From assembly GCF_050613185.1 (NCBI RefSeq), contig NZ_CP192511.1:1922001-1986000 (forward strand): DNA of 64,000 bases. The letters run 5' to 3'. Position numbers and translations under genes: made by a program. This document shows positions 17,127-25,264 of the stretch, in pieces. The notes under the pieces are model-generated. The model did not search any database. It saw only the letters and a program-made list of their open reading frames with translations, and was not told the origin of the DNA. Each line of letters opens with the position of its first letter. Within the stretch, counting starts at the first letter, position 1. This DNA comes from Chelonobacter sp050613185. GTDB taxonomy: Bacteria > Pseudomonadota > Gammaproteobacteria > Enterobacterales > Pasteurellaceae.

Positions 17127-18251
17127 ATGCAGTGGTTAAAAAATGTGTATTATTTGTCGATGAAAGAACTGCGCAGCCTGTTTAGCGACGTCACCCTAAT
17201 CGGGCTGGTGGTGATCATGTTCACCTTCACCATTTATTCGATCGGCAAAAGCGTCACCACCGAGGTGAAAAACGCCTCGGTCGCGGTGTTCGATCAAGAC
17301 CATTCGACACTTTCTTATCAATTACGCGATGTGATTTTGCCGCCTTATTTCAAACAGGTGGTGGAAATCGATGACGATCGGATCGATTCGAGCATGGATA
17401 ACGGCGAGTATATCTTTGTTCTCACTATTCCGCCGAATTTTGCCGTCGATTTGTTGGCAGGCAAACAACCGCAACTGCAATTGCTGGTCGATGCGACCGC
17501 GATGACGCAAGCAGGCGTCGGCGCGAATTATTTGAATCAAATTATCAGCCGTCAAATCAATCAATTTTTAGGCTTGCCCGACAGTGCGCAATTGTTGCCG
17601 TTTGAACCGGTGGTGAATGTGCTGTTTAACAGCAATTTATTGACCGAATGGTTTATGCCGACCACCCAGATCACCGGCAACTCCAGTTTGTTGGCGCTGA
17701 TTTTGGTCGGCGCGGCGGTGATCCGCGAGCGCGAACACGGCACGATTGAACATTTATTGGTGATGCCGGTGTCCGCCAGTGAAATCGCCTTTTCCAAAAT
17801 TTTAGCCAATAGCTTGGTGATTTTAGTGGCGGCGATGTTGTCGCTCTATTTTGTGGTGCATAAAATCATCGGCGCCCCGATTAACGGCTCGCTGTGGTTG
17901 TTTGCCTTCAGTGAAGCGGTTTATCTGTTTTCGGTGGCGGGCTTGGGGCTGTTTTTGGCGACGCAAGCGCCGACCATGCCGCAATTCAGCCTGCTGTGCA
18001 TTCCGGTGTATATCGTGTTGTATCTGCTTTCCGGCGGTACTTCGCCGTTTGAGAGCATGCCGCCGTTGGTGCAGGACATCATGTCGTTTTCGCCGCTGAC
18101 CCAATTTGTGGCGATCAGCCAGGACGTGCTGTTTCGCGGCGCCGGTTGGGAAACGATTTGGCACCGCTTGGTGATAATGGCGATTATGGGCGCCGGCTTT
18201 GTGACGCTGGCAATCGTGCGTTTCCGTTCGATGTTGGCACGGCAGAATTAA
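17127..18251 (+). CDS. yhhJ: ABC-2 type transporter permease (YhhJ-like)
   Basis: 374 residues. One membrane span lies at about 20-40, then a periplasmic domain to about 180 (VFDQDHSTLSYQLRDVI, typical of YhhJ), then about five spans with the ABC-2 motif VIREREHGTIEHLLVMPVS. It has no ATPase domain and probably pairs with the permease half of the upstream fusion to form a heterodimeric exporter. ATG 17127 follows the upstream stop by 1 bp, so the genes are coupled. What it exports cannot be read from the sequence. Confidence 0.9.
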   Translation: MQWLKNVYYLSMKELRSLFSDVTLIGLVVIMFTFTIYSIGKSVTTEVKNASVAVFDQDHSTLSYQLRDVILPPYFKQVVEIDDDRIDSSMDNGEYIFVLTIPPNFAVDLLAGKQPQLQLLVDATAMTQAGVGANYLNQIISRQINQFLGLPDSAQLLPFEPVVNVLFNSNLLTEWFMPTTQITGNSSLLALILVGAAVIREREHGTIEHLLVMPVSASEIAFSKILANSLVILVAAMLSLYFVVHKIIGAPINGSLWLFAFSEAVYLFSVAGLGLFLATQAPTMPQFSLLCIPVYIVLYLLSGGTSPFESMPPLVQDIMSFSPLTQFVAISQDVLFRGAGWETIWHRLVIMAIMGAGFVTLAIVRFRSMLARQN

Positions 18252-18283
18252 TCGCTTGGCGAGAAAAGAATAAGGATCAGCTT

Positions 18284-19747
18284 ATGCAAAAGCATTATTG
18301 GGTGTTAACCGCACTTTCGTTGTATCTAACCGCCTGCAGCAATACGCAGGTGGCGTTGGATTCCAACATTGAGTTGCCGTCGCAGTATCAACAGACCGCC
18401 GCGGCGCAAGGCAGCCAACAAATCAGCCGTTGGTGGCGGCAGTGGCGTGATCCGCAATTGACGGCATTGATTGAACGCGGATTGCAACAAAATTTCGATT
18501 TGGCGATCGCACAAAGCCGCTTGCAGGAAGCACGGGCGATCTCTGCGCTGGCGGGCGCCGAGTTAGCGCCGAAAGTGGGCGCCAGCGGCAGTTTGGGCGG
18601 GCAGCGCATGCAACTGGATAATAATCTGCCGCCAGCAGTACGCCAAGTGACGGGCAATGATGATTTCTCCGCCAAAGGGCATGCGATTTTGGGTGGCGTG
18701 GCAGCCTCTTGGGAACCGGATATTTTCGGGCAAAAACGCAGTGACGTCGATGCCGCCAAATATGCCGAATTGGGCGCGCAAGAGCGGGTTTACGGTACGC
18801 AAATGCTGGTTGCCAGTGACATTGCCGATGACTATTTGCGTGCCCAAAGTGTGTTGCAACAACAGCAGATTCTCAACCGCACTTTACATACCTTGCAGCA
18901 ATTGCAACGTTATATTCAGGGGCGTTTCGAGGCGGGGCAAGTCAATGCTTATGAATTAAATGAAATCGCGGCGAAAATCGACGCGCTGCAAGCGCAACAA
19001 ACCGGTTTGCAAGCACAGTTTGACGCTTATCAGCGCAGTATTGCCGTGCTGAGCGGGCAAGTGCCGCAAGGCTTTAAACTGAATATCAAGCAAATGCGGC
19101 AAGCCAATCTGTTGCAACGCTTGCCGCAACCGCCGCAGGGACAACAGCCGGGCAGTTTATTGACACAACGCCCGGATATCCGCGCCAATGCCGCCGCGGT
19201 ACAGGCGTATGCCGCCAAATTAGCCAGCGCCAAAGCCGATTTGTTGCCGCGCTTTGATATTCAATTTTTATGGCAAACCGGGCGGATCGAGCTGGACGGC
19301 GATTTGCCGGCACTGAAAGGTTGGGGCGGTTTGGGCAGTATCGGCGTGCAGCTGCCGATTTTCACCGCGGGGCGGATCGACGCCAATATTCAGGCGGCGG
19401 ACGCGCGCTTGCAAACCGCACTTTTGCAATATGATCAGTCGTTGTTACAGGCGTTAGCCGAAGTGGACAGCAGTTATCAGGCGCAATTTGCCTTAACCAA
19501 CCAGATTCGCTGGTTAAACCACGCACAGCAAAAAGCCGCACGGCAAGCACAGGATTCGGAGAAATTGTTCCGTTACGGCGATAAAACGCTGGATGTTGCT
19601 TTGCGGGCGCGTTTGGACGCATTGGATTATCAGCAAAATCTGCTGAAAGTGCGGTTAGCCGCCGGACAAAATTTGCTGAATTTGTACAAAGCGATTGGCG
19701 GCGGCTGGCAAGCCGAGCCGTCGTCGCAGGAAAAACTATCGCAATAA
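18284..19747 (+). CDS. Outer-membrane efflux lipoprotein (NodT/OprM-type factor)
   Basis: 487 residues from ATG 18284, preceded by AAGGA. TolC-like outer-membrane factors form the exit duct for tripartite pumps. The lipobox LTAC (Cys18) marks it as a lipid-anchored member. The two OEP repeats are visible: WWRQWRDPQLTALIERGLQQNFDLAIAQSRLQEA (shown in part at about residues 47-80) and the second half with LLTQRPDIRANAAAVQAYAA. Its place as fourth gene of the adaptor/ABC operon, 32 bp past yhhJ, gives this exporter its own dedicated duct instead of shared TolC. Confidence 0.9.
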   Translation: MQKHYWVLTALSLYLTACSNTQVALDSNIELPSQYQQTAAAQGSQQISRWWRQWRDPQLTALIERGLQQNFDLAIAQSRLQEARAISALAGAELAPKVGASGSLGGQRMQLDNNLPPAVRQVTGNDDFSAKGHAILGGVAASWEPDIFGQKRSDVDAAKYAELGAQERVYGTQMLVASDIADDYLRAQSVLQQQQILNRTLHTLQQLQRYIQGRFEAGQVNAYELNEIAAKIDALQAQQTGLQAQFDAYQRSIAVLSGQVPQGFKLNIKQMRQANLLQRLPQPPQGQQPGSLLTQRPDIRANAAAVQAYAAKLASAKADLLPRFDIQFLWQTGRIELDGDLPALKGWGGLGSIGVQLPIFTAGRIDANIQAADARLQTALLQYDQSLLQALAEVDSSYQAQFALTNQIRWLNHAQQKAARQAQDSEKLFRYGDKTLDVALRARLDALDYQQNLLKVRLAAGQNLLNLYKAIGGGWQAEPSSQEKLSQ

Positions 19748-19892
19748 TAGATAAAAAATCGGGGCTGAATCAAAATAACCTTCGATTCGGTTTGCTCAAT
19801 CTATAACAATTTATTAAAATGCCAGTCTCTTTTCGTCGTCCTGATCATTGTTATTATGACGACGATTTTCTTTTATAGATAAAGGATTTATA

Positions 19893-19917
19893 AAAAAACC
19901 TACCCGAAATGGGTAGG
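19893..19917. terminator. Stem-loop in the hemA leader
   Basis: CCTACCC (19899-19905) pairs with GGGTAGG (19911-19917). Read on the minus strand it is followed by seven T residues, a textbook terminator; on the plus strand it is followed only by CTGTTT. It sits 11 bp before the hemA ATG and could end the efflux operon, stop antisense transcripts or mask the ribosome site. Confidence 0.6.
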
Positions 19918-19928
19918 CTGTTTCCGTT

Positions 19929-21245
19929 ATGGCAATTTTGGCACTTGGTATCAACCACAAAACCGCACCGGTCGAGCTGCGCGAAAAAGTCGCTTTCAGT
20001 GATGAAAAGCGGCTGTCGGCGTTGCGGCAGATTCGGCAGACGGATTTGGCGGAAAGTGCGGTGGTGTTGTCCACTTGCAACCGTACCGAGTTATATCTGC
20101 ATAACCGCCACATCTCGCCGCAAGAAGAGAGCGCGCAAAATCAGCAATGGCTGGAGCGGATTATCCAATGGTTTGTGCAGTTTCACGGGCTGAGTGCGGA
20201 TCAAGTGCGTGATAATCTCTATCTGGCGCAAAATTCGGCGGCGACCCGCCATTTAATGCGGGTGGCGTGCGGCTTGGATTCGTTGATTTTGGGCGAACCG
20301 CAAATTTTGGGGCAGGTGAAGCAAGCCTACCAAGCCAGCGAAAGCGTCTATCGGCAAAACCTCAGCGGCGAGTTTTCGCGTCTGTTCCAAAAAACCTTTG
20401 CCACCGCCAAACGGGTGCGCAGCGAAACCGACATCGGCGGAAGTGCGGTTTCGGTGGCGTATGCGGCGACCAGCCTGGCAAAACAGATTTTCGACTCGTT
20501 GCAACCGCTGACGATTTTACTGGTCGGGGCAGGGGAAACCATTGAACTGGTCAGCCGCTATTTGTTCCAACAAGGGGCGGAGAAAATTATTATCGCCAAC
20601 CGCACGTTGAAGCGTGCGCAAGCGTTGAGCGAACGGGTCGGTGCAATGCAATTGCTGCCGCTGGATCAGTTGCAACAGGGGCTTAACCGCGCCGATATCG
20701 TGATCACCTCGACCGCCAGCGATCAACCGCTGATCACGGCGGAAATGGTGAAACAGGCGCAAAAACAGCGCAAGTACCGCTCGATGTTGATTATTGATAT
20801 TGCCGTGCCGCGCGATGTGGAAGAACAGGTCACGGAGGTTGACGCGGTCTATCATTACAGCGTGGACGACTTGCAACACATTATTCAGCATAATCTGGCA
20901 CAGCGGCAAAAAGCCTCCGAACAGGCGGAGCAGATTATTCAACAGGAGAGCCAAGATTTTTTCCATTGGCTGAAACTGCACCAATCCTCGAATTTGATCC
21001 GTAAATATCGCGATCAAGCGGAAGAAACGCGGCAAGCCTTGCTAAGCAAAGCCCTGAGTGCACTTCAACAGGGGCAAGATCAAGAAAAAGTGTTACAGGA
21101 GTTGAGTTACAAACTCACCAACCGTTTGTTGCATGCGCCGACCCAAGCGATTCAAGGCTTGGTGAAATCCGGCGACAGTGAGGGTTTACAACACTTTTCA
21201 ACCGCACTTGGCATTGTCGATGTCGGCACCGAACACGAAAACTAG
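19929..21245 (+). CDS. hemA: Glutamyl-tRNA reductase
   Basis: 438 residues. It reduces glutamyl-tRNA(Glu) with NADPH to glutamate-1-semialdehyde, the committed step of C5 haem synthesis. The catalytic Cys is at residue 50 in VVLSTCNRTELY; the N-terminal ALGINHKTAPVELREKV, GLDSLILGEPQILGQVK and the NADPH-binding VGAGETIELVSRYL (about 190) are all standard. The C-terminal dimerisation helices are present. It is followed about 100 bp later by prfA and prmC, the conserved hemA-prfA-prmC order. The AGG before the start lies inside the upstream hairpin. Confidence 0.97.
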   Translation: MAILALGINHKTAPVELREKVAFSDEKRLSALRQIRQTDLAESAVVLSTCNRTELYLHNRHISPQEESAQNQQWLERIIQWFVQFHGLSADQVRDNLYLAQNSAATRHLMRVACGLDSLILGEPQILGQVKQAYQASESVYRQNLSGEFSRLFQKTFATAKRVRSETDIGGSAVSVAYAATSLAKQIFDSLQPLTILLVGAGETIELVSRYLFQQGAEKIIIANRTLKRAQALSERVGAMQLLPLDQLQQGLNRADIVITSTASDQPLITAEMVKQAQKQRKYRSMLIIDIAVPRDVEEQVTEVDAVYHYSVDDLQHIIQHNLAQRQKASEQAEQIIQQESQDFFHWLKLHQSSNLIRKYRDQAEETRQALLSKALSALQQGQDQEKVLQELSYKLTNRLLHAPTQAIQGLVKSGDSEGLQHFSTALGIVDVGTEHEN

Positions 21246-21342
21246 TGAATCGAATTGCCCGATTGGCTGATTTTGATCAGCATTTCTCTTAAATTTCAGC
21301 TAAAATAGCTAGGATTTATCTGTTTCATACTTAAGGAATCCA

Positions 21343-22425
21343 ATGAAACCGTCAATTATTACCAAATTGGAAAATTTACAAGAGCGTTACGAAGAACTGC
21401 AAGCCCTGTTGGGCGATCCGGGCGTGATTAACGATCAAGACAAATTCCGCGCCTATTCCAAAGAGTATGCGCAGCTGGAAGATGTGGTGCAGTGTTTCAG
21501 CCGCTGGAACAAATTGCAAAGCAACTTGGAAGAAGCGCAAATGCTGCTGGACGATCCGAGTATGCGCGAAATGGCGATGGAAGAGATCGACGAATCGCGG
21601 GCCGAAATCGAGCAGGTGGAACAACAGCTGCAAGTGTTGCTGTTGCCGAAAGATCCGAATGACGAATACAACTGCTTTCTGGAAATCCGCGCCGGCACCG
21701 GTGGCGACGAAGCGGGCATTTTCAGCGGTGATCTGTTCCGTATGTACAGCCGTTATGCCGAGCTTAAACGTTGGCGGGTGGAAGTGATGAGTGCCAACGA
21801 AAGCGAGCAGGGCGGCTATAAAGAGATTATCATGAAAGTCAGCGGCGACGGCGTGTACGGACAGCTCAAATTCGAATCCGGCGGACATCGGGTGCAGCGC
21901 GTGCCGAAAACCGAATCGCAAGGGCGGATTCACACTTCCGCTTGCACCGTCGCGGTAATGCCGGAACTGCCGGAATCGGAATTGCCGGAGATCAATCCGT
22001 CCGATCTGAAAATTGATACCTACCGCTCTTCCGGTGCGGGCGGACAGCACGTTAATACCACCGACTCGGCGGTGCGGATCACGCACTTGCCGACCGGAAT
22101 CGTGGTCGAGTGTCAGGACGAGCGTTCGCAACATAAAAACAAAGCCAAAGCGATGTCGGTGTTGGCGGCGCGGATTGTCAAAGCGGAAGAAGAACGCCGC
22201 GCAGCGGAAGTCTCCAGCACCCGCCGTGATTTGCTCGGCAGCGGTGATCGCTCCGATAAGATCCGTACTTACAACTATCCGCAAGGGCGGGTTACCGATC
22301 ACCGTATCAATCTGACGTTATATCGCTTGGACGAAGTGATGAACGGCAAAATGGAAGAGCTGATCCAGCCGATTATCACCGAATACCAAGCCGATCAGCT
22401 GGCGGCGTTGTCGGAAGGGAATTAG
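21343..22425 (+). CDS. prfA: Peptide chain release factor 1
   Basis: 360 residues. RF1 recognises UAA and UAG stops and triggers peptide release. The GGQ catalytic tripeptide is at 233-235 (SSGAGGQHVN); its Gln is the substrate of PrmC, encoded next. The N-terminal coiled coil and the codon-recognition region are intact. AAGGAA precedes ATG 21343. The stop overlaps a short hairpin with a T-run. Confidence 0.98.
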   Translation: MKPSIITKLENLQERYEELQALLGDPGVINDQDKFRAYSKEYAQLEDVVQCFSRWNKLQSNLEEAQMLLDDPSMREMAMEEIDESRAEIEQVEQQLQVLLLPKDPNDEYNCFLEIRAGTGGDEAGIFSGDLFRMYSRYAELKRWRVEVMSANESEQGGYKEIIMKVSGDGVYGQLKFESGGHRVQRVPKTESQGRIHTSACTVAVMPELPESELPEINPSDLKIDTYRSSGAGGQHVNTTDSAVRITHLPTGIVVECQDERSQHKNKAKAMSVLAARIVKAEEERRAAEVSSTRRDLLGSGDRSDKIRTYNYPQGRVTDHRINLTLYRLDEVMNGKMEELIQPIITEYQADQLAALSEGN

Positions 22426-22437
22426 AATCCCTTTTTT
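22415..22437 (+). terminator. Short stem-loop at the prfA stop
   Basis: AAGGGA (22415-22420) pairs with TCCCTT (22428-22433), continuing into further T residues. The 6-bp stem overlaps the prfA stop and would be a leaky terminator before prmC. Confidence 0.5.
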
Positions 22438-22457
22438 CAACAGCAAAATAAATCTCG

Positions 22458-22475
22458 GGTGGGGCTTGCCCCGCC
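22458..22475. repeat. REP-like GC palindrome between prfA and prmC
   Basis: GGTGGGGC-TT-GCCCCGCC forms an 8-bp stem with one G-T pair in an otherwise AT-rich 82-bp gap. I see no second copy of this exact sequence in the window. Confidence 0.4.
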
Positions 22476-22507
22476 TCAAATTCCTTGCTTGAAATAGCGA
22501 GCAAACA

Positions 22508-23368
22508 ATGACCTATCAACAATGGCTTGAATTTGCACAAGCACAACTTCATCACAGCGAGAGCGCTAAACTCGATGCACAACTGTTATTGCAACAGGTA
22601 ACCCAACGCAGCCGCGCCTCGATTATGGCATTCGGCGAAAGCGAATTAAATCACGGGCAACGGCAACGCCTGACCGCACTTTTACAGCGCCGGCTCAACG
22701 GTGAACCGATGGCTTATATTCTGGGTGAAAAAGAGTTCTGGTCGCTGTCGTTAAAGGTTTCCCCGCACACTTTAATCCCGCGCCCCGACACCGAAGTGTT
22801 GGTCGAAAAAGCCCGTAGCCTGATTGCAGCGGATTTGGCGCAAAGTGCGGTCAAACCGTATCGTATTTTGGATTTAGGCACTGGTTCAGGCGCCATTGCG
22901 TTGGCGTTGGCGCAGGAATTTGCGGACGCGGTGCAGGTGGTCGGCGTGGATAAAATAGCGCAGGCGGTGGCATTGGCGCAGGAAAATCAGTTTAAAAATC
23001 AGATTCGCAATGTTACTTTTTTGCAAAGCGACTGGTTCAGTAAACTTGATCAAAATTGTGTATTCGATATGATTGTCAGTAATCCGCCTTATATTGACGA
23101 ACAAGATGAACATCTTTTTCACGGCGATGTACGTTTTGAGCCATTGTCGGCATTGGTCGCCGAAGAACAAGGCTATGCGGATTTACGCTATATTATCGAG
23201 CATGCCTTGCAGTATTTAAAACCAAGCGGCTGGTTATTATTGGAGCATGGTTGGCAGCAAGGGCAAAAAGTGCGATCTTTATTCCAAAAATATCACTGGC
23301 AAGCTATTGAGACGATTAAAGATTACGGTAATAATGAGCGGGTGACATTGGCACGTTTTCCTAACTAA
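22508..23368 (+). CDS. prmC: Release factor N5-glutamine methyltransferase
   Basis: 286 residues. PrmC methylates the GGQ glutamine of RF1 and RF2 with SAM. The SAM-binding motif ILDLGTGSGAIALALAQ lies near residue 120 and the catalytic NPPY at 192-195 (IVSNPPYIDEQD). The N-terminal helical domain that docks the release factor is complete. Gene order after prfA supports the role. Confidence 0.97.
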   Translation: MTYQQWLEFAQAQLHHSESAKLDAQLLLQQVTQRSRASIMAFGESELNHGQRQRLTALLQRRLNGEPMAYILGEKEFWSLSLKVSPHTLIPRPDTEVLVEKARSLIAADLAQSAVKPYRILDLGTGSGAIALALAQEFADAVQVVGVDKIAQAVALAQENQFKNQIRNVTFLQSDWFSKLDQNCVFDMIVSNPPYIDEQDEHLFHGDVRFEPLSALVAEEQGYADLRYIIEHALQYLKPSGWLLLEHGWQQGQKVRSLFQKYHWQAIETIKDYGNNERVTLARFPN

Positions 23369-23386
23369 TATTAAGAGATTGATAAG

Positions 23387-24220
23387 ATGAAAATAGAATT
23401 TTATCCATTGAGCGAGCAACAACGGCAATCACAACAAGCATTAATGACTTATTTGCTTGAAGTCTATGAAATCACCCAAGCCGAACCGCAGGTGCGGCAT
23501 GTATCGGCGCAATTGGACGCGTTGGCAGAAAAAGCACGGACGGCAATTGATCAAACACAAGATTTGCAGGCGCAAATTCAGCAATTAATGCAATTGGTCT
23601 ATCAGGATTGGGCATTTGTTTGCGATGAAGATCCTTATCATTTCCCGGCGGATTGTTTATTGATTGATAAGTTGCTTGAGAAAAAATTAGGTGCGGATCT
23701 CAGCCTCGGCGCATTGGTTTTGTTCTTGGCAGAACGCCTGAATTTACCGCTCTTTCCGGTGAATTTTTCGACACAGCTGTTATTGCGCGCCGACATTGAG
23801 GGGAAAATGCTGTTGATTAATCCTGTCGACGGGCAAACCGTGCAGCAAGAAGTACTGAATCAGTGGATTGCCGACTATATCGGGTTTTATAAATTGCCGG
23901 AAATCTACGATATATCCCCGGCGGATGACAAAGCGCTGGAAACGCTGAAAGCACACTTGGCGCAACATCTTAAAAACGGTCTGATCCGTGAAGAGCGGAC
24001 GGATGAAGCACTGCGTTATATCAATGAGCGCTTAAAATTGAATCCGAAAAACCCGTATGAAATCCGTGATCGCGGTTTGGTAATGGCAACTTTAGGCTGT
24101 ACCAAAGAGGCCGTGGCGGATTTTAGATTTTTTGTACAACGCTGTCCGACAGATCCGATGGCCGATTTATTACGCGATCAAATTATGGGCGGGCTGGACG
24201 TCAACTATTCGGTTCATTAA
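23387..24220 (+). CDS. SirB1 family protein with transglutaminase-like and TPR regions
   Basis: 277 residues, matching the YchA/SirB1 family often found downstream of prmC. The middle (about 75-190) is transglutaminase-like: GADLSLGALVLFLAERLNLPLFPVNFSTQLLL and INPVDGQTV. The C-terminal part (about 195-265) is TPR-like with LIREERTDEALRYINERLKLNPKNPYEIRDRG. The Cys of a true protease is not evident, so it may be a structural relative. It lies 18 bp after prmC and is followed by a terminator. Function in the cell is unknown. Confidence 0.85.
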   Translation: MKIEFYPLSEQQRQSQQALMTYLLEVYEITQAEPQVRHVSAQLDALAEKARTAIDQTQDLQAQIQQLMQLVYQDWAFVCDEDPYHFPADCLLIDKLLEKKLGADLSLGALVLFLAERLNLPLFPVNFSTQLLLRADIEGKMLLINPVDGQTVQQEVLNQWIADYIGFYKLPEIYDISPADDKALETLKAHLAQHLKNGLIREERTDEALRYINERLKLNPKNPYEIRDRGLVMATLGCTKEAVADFRFFVQRCPTDPMADLLRDQIMGGLDVNYSVH

Positions 24221-24237
24221 CCGATTAATCAAAGTGC

Positions 24238-24277
24238 GGTTGTGATTGGCTTAAGGGGTTGATCACAACCTTTTATT
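24238..24277 (+). terminator. Terminator after the sirB1-like gene
   Basis: GGTTGTGAT (24238-24246) pairs with ATCACAACC (24262-24270), followed by TTTTATT. The left arm overlaps an uptake signal. Confidence 0.75.
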
Positions 24278-24307
24278 CTTATTTCAACTTAACTAAGCGA
24301 GCGACCT

Positions 24308-25252
24308 ATGTTAAAAATTGTGCATTTAGACAGCAGTTCTTTACCGAAACACATTCCGATTCCCCGTCCGGCTATTGAACATGAATGGATCGCTTATGCC
24401 GCGACCGATCCGGAACAGACCCTTGGGCGTTTACAAGGCGCCGATGTTGCCGTGACCAACAAGGTGCTGATTACCAAAGAATTAATGCAACAGCTGCCGA
24501 ATTTAAAATTGGTTGCCGTCACCGCCACCGGCACCAATAACGTCGATTTGGAAGCCGCCAAAGAGTTGGGGATCACGGTTAAAAATGTTGCCGGGTATTC
24601 GTCGGTGTGCGTGCCGGAACACGTATTAGGTATGATTTTTGCCTTGAAACACAGTTTAATGGGTTGGTATCGCGATCAACTGACTGATCGTTGGGTGGAA
24701 AACAAACAGTTCTGCTATTTTGATTATCCGCTCACCGACGTGCGCAATTCGGTGATTGGCATTTTCGGCAAAGGCAATCTCGGCAGCGAGGTCGGACATT
24801 TGGCAAGTGCGGTCGGCATGAAAGTGTTATATGCCGAACACAAAGACGCCGCCACCTGCCGCGACGGTTATACGCCGTTTAATGAAGTCTTGGCGCAAGC
24901 GGATTTCGTGACGTTGCATTGCCCGCTCACCCCTACCACACAAAATTTAATCAACGCGGAAACCTTGGCATTAATGAAAAAAGGCGCGTTTTTAATCAAC
25001 ACCGGACGTGGACCATTGGTTGATGAAAACGCCTTGGTTGCGGCATTAAAGAACGGTCAGCTCGGTGGCGCGGCGATTGACGTGATGATCAAAGAGCCGC
25101 CGGAAAAAGGCAATGTGGTGATGGAAGCGGCAAAAGTGTTGCCGAATCTGCTGGTGACACCGCATATCGCCTGGGCGGCGGATTCGGCGGTGGAAATTTT
25201 AGTCGGCAAAGTGCGTGATAATATTGAGCAGTTCGCCGCGAGTTTAAAATAA
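24308..25252 (+). CDS. D-2-hydroxyacid dehydrogenase (hydroxypyruvate/glycerate type)
   Basis: 314 residues. The family reduces 2-ketoacids with NAD(P)H. The Rossmann motif GIFGKGNLGSEV lies near residue 150; INTGRGPLVDENALVAAL, AIDVMIKEPPEKG and TPHIAWAADSAVEI carry the Arg, Glu and His of the usual catalytic set. Similarity is closest to glycerate dehydrogenase/hydroxypyruvate reductase of Haemophilus-type genomes; the exact substrate is not settled by sequence. Its stop is adjacent to lolC, so the genes may be co-transcribed. Confidence 0.85.
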   Translation: MLKIVHLDSSSLPKHIPIPRPAIEHEWIAYAATDPEQTLGRLQGADVAVTNKVLITKELMQQLPNLKLVAVTATGTNNVDLEAAKELGITVKNVAGYSSVCVPEHVLGMIFALKHSLMGWYRDQLTDRWVENKQFCYFDYPLTDVRNSVIGIFGKGNLGSEVGHLASAVGMKVLYAEHKDAATCRDGYTPFNEVLAQADFVTLHCPLTPTTQNLINAETLALMKKGAFLINTGRGPLVDENALVAALKNGQLGGAAIDVMIKEPPEKGNVVMEAAKVLPNLLVTPHIAWAADSAVEILVGKVRDNIEQFAASLK

Positions 25253-25264
25253 GTGGGAGCCAAA

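Noticed and set aside
21376..22302. 308-codon minus-strand frame across prfA
   Set aside because: It is a shadow of prfA in the opposite frame; the prfA product is complete and carries the GGQ motif.
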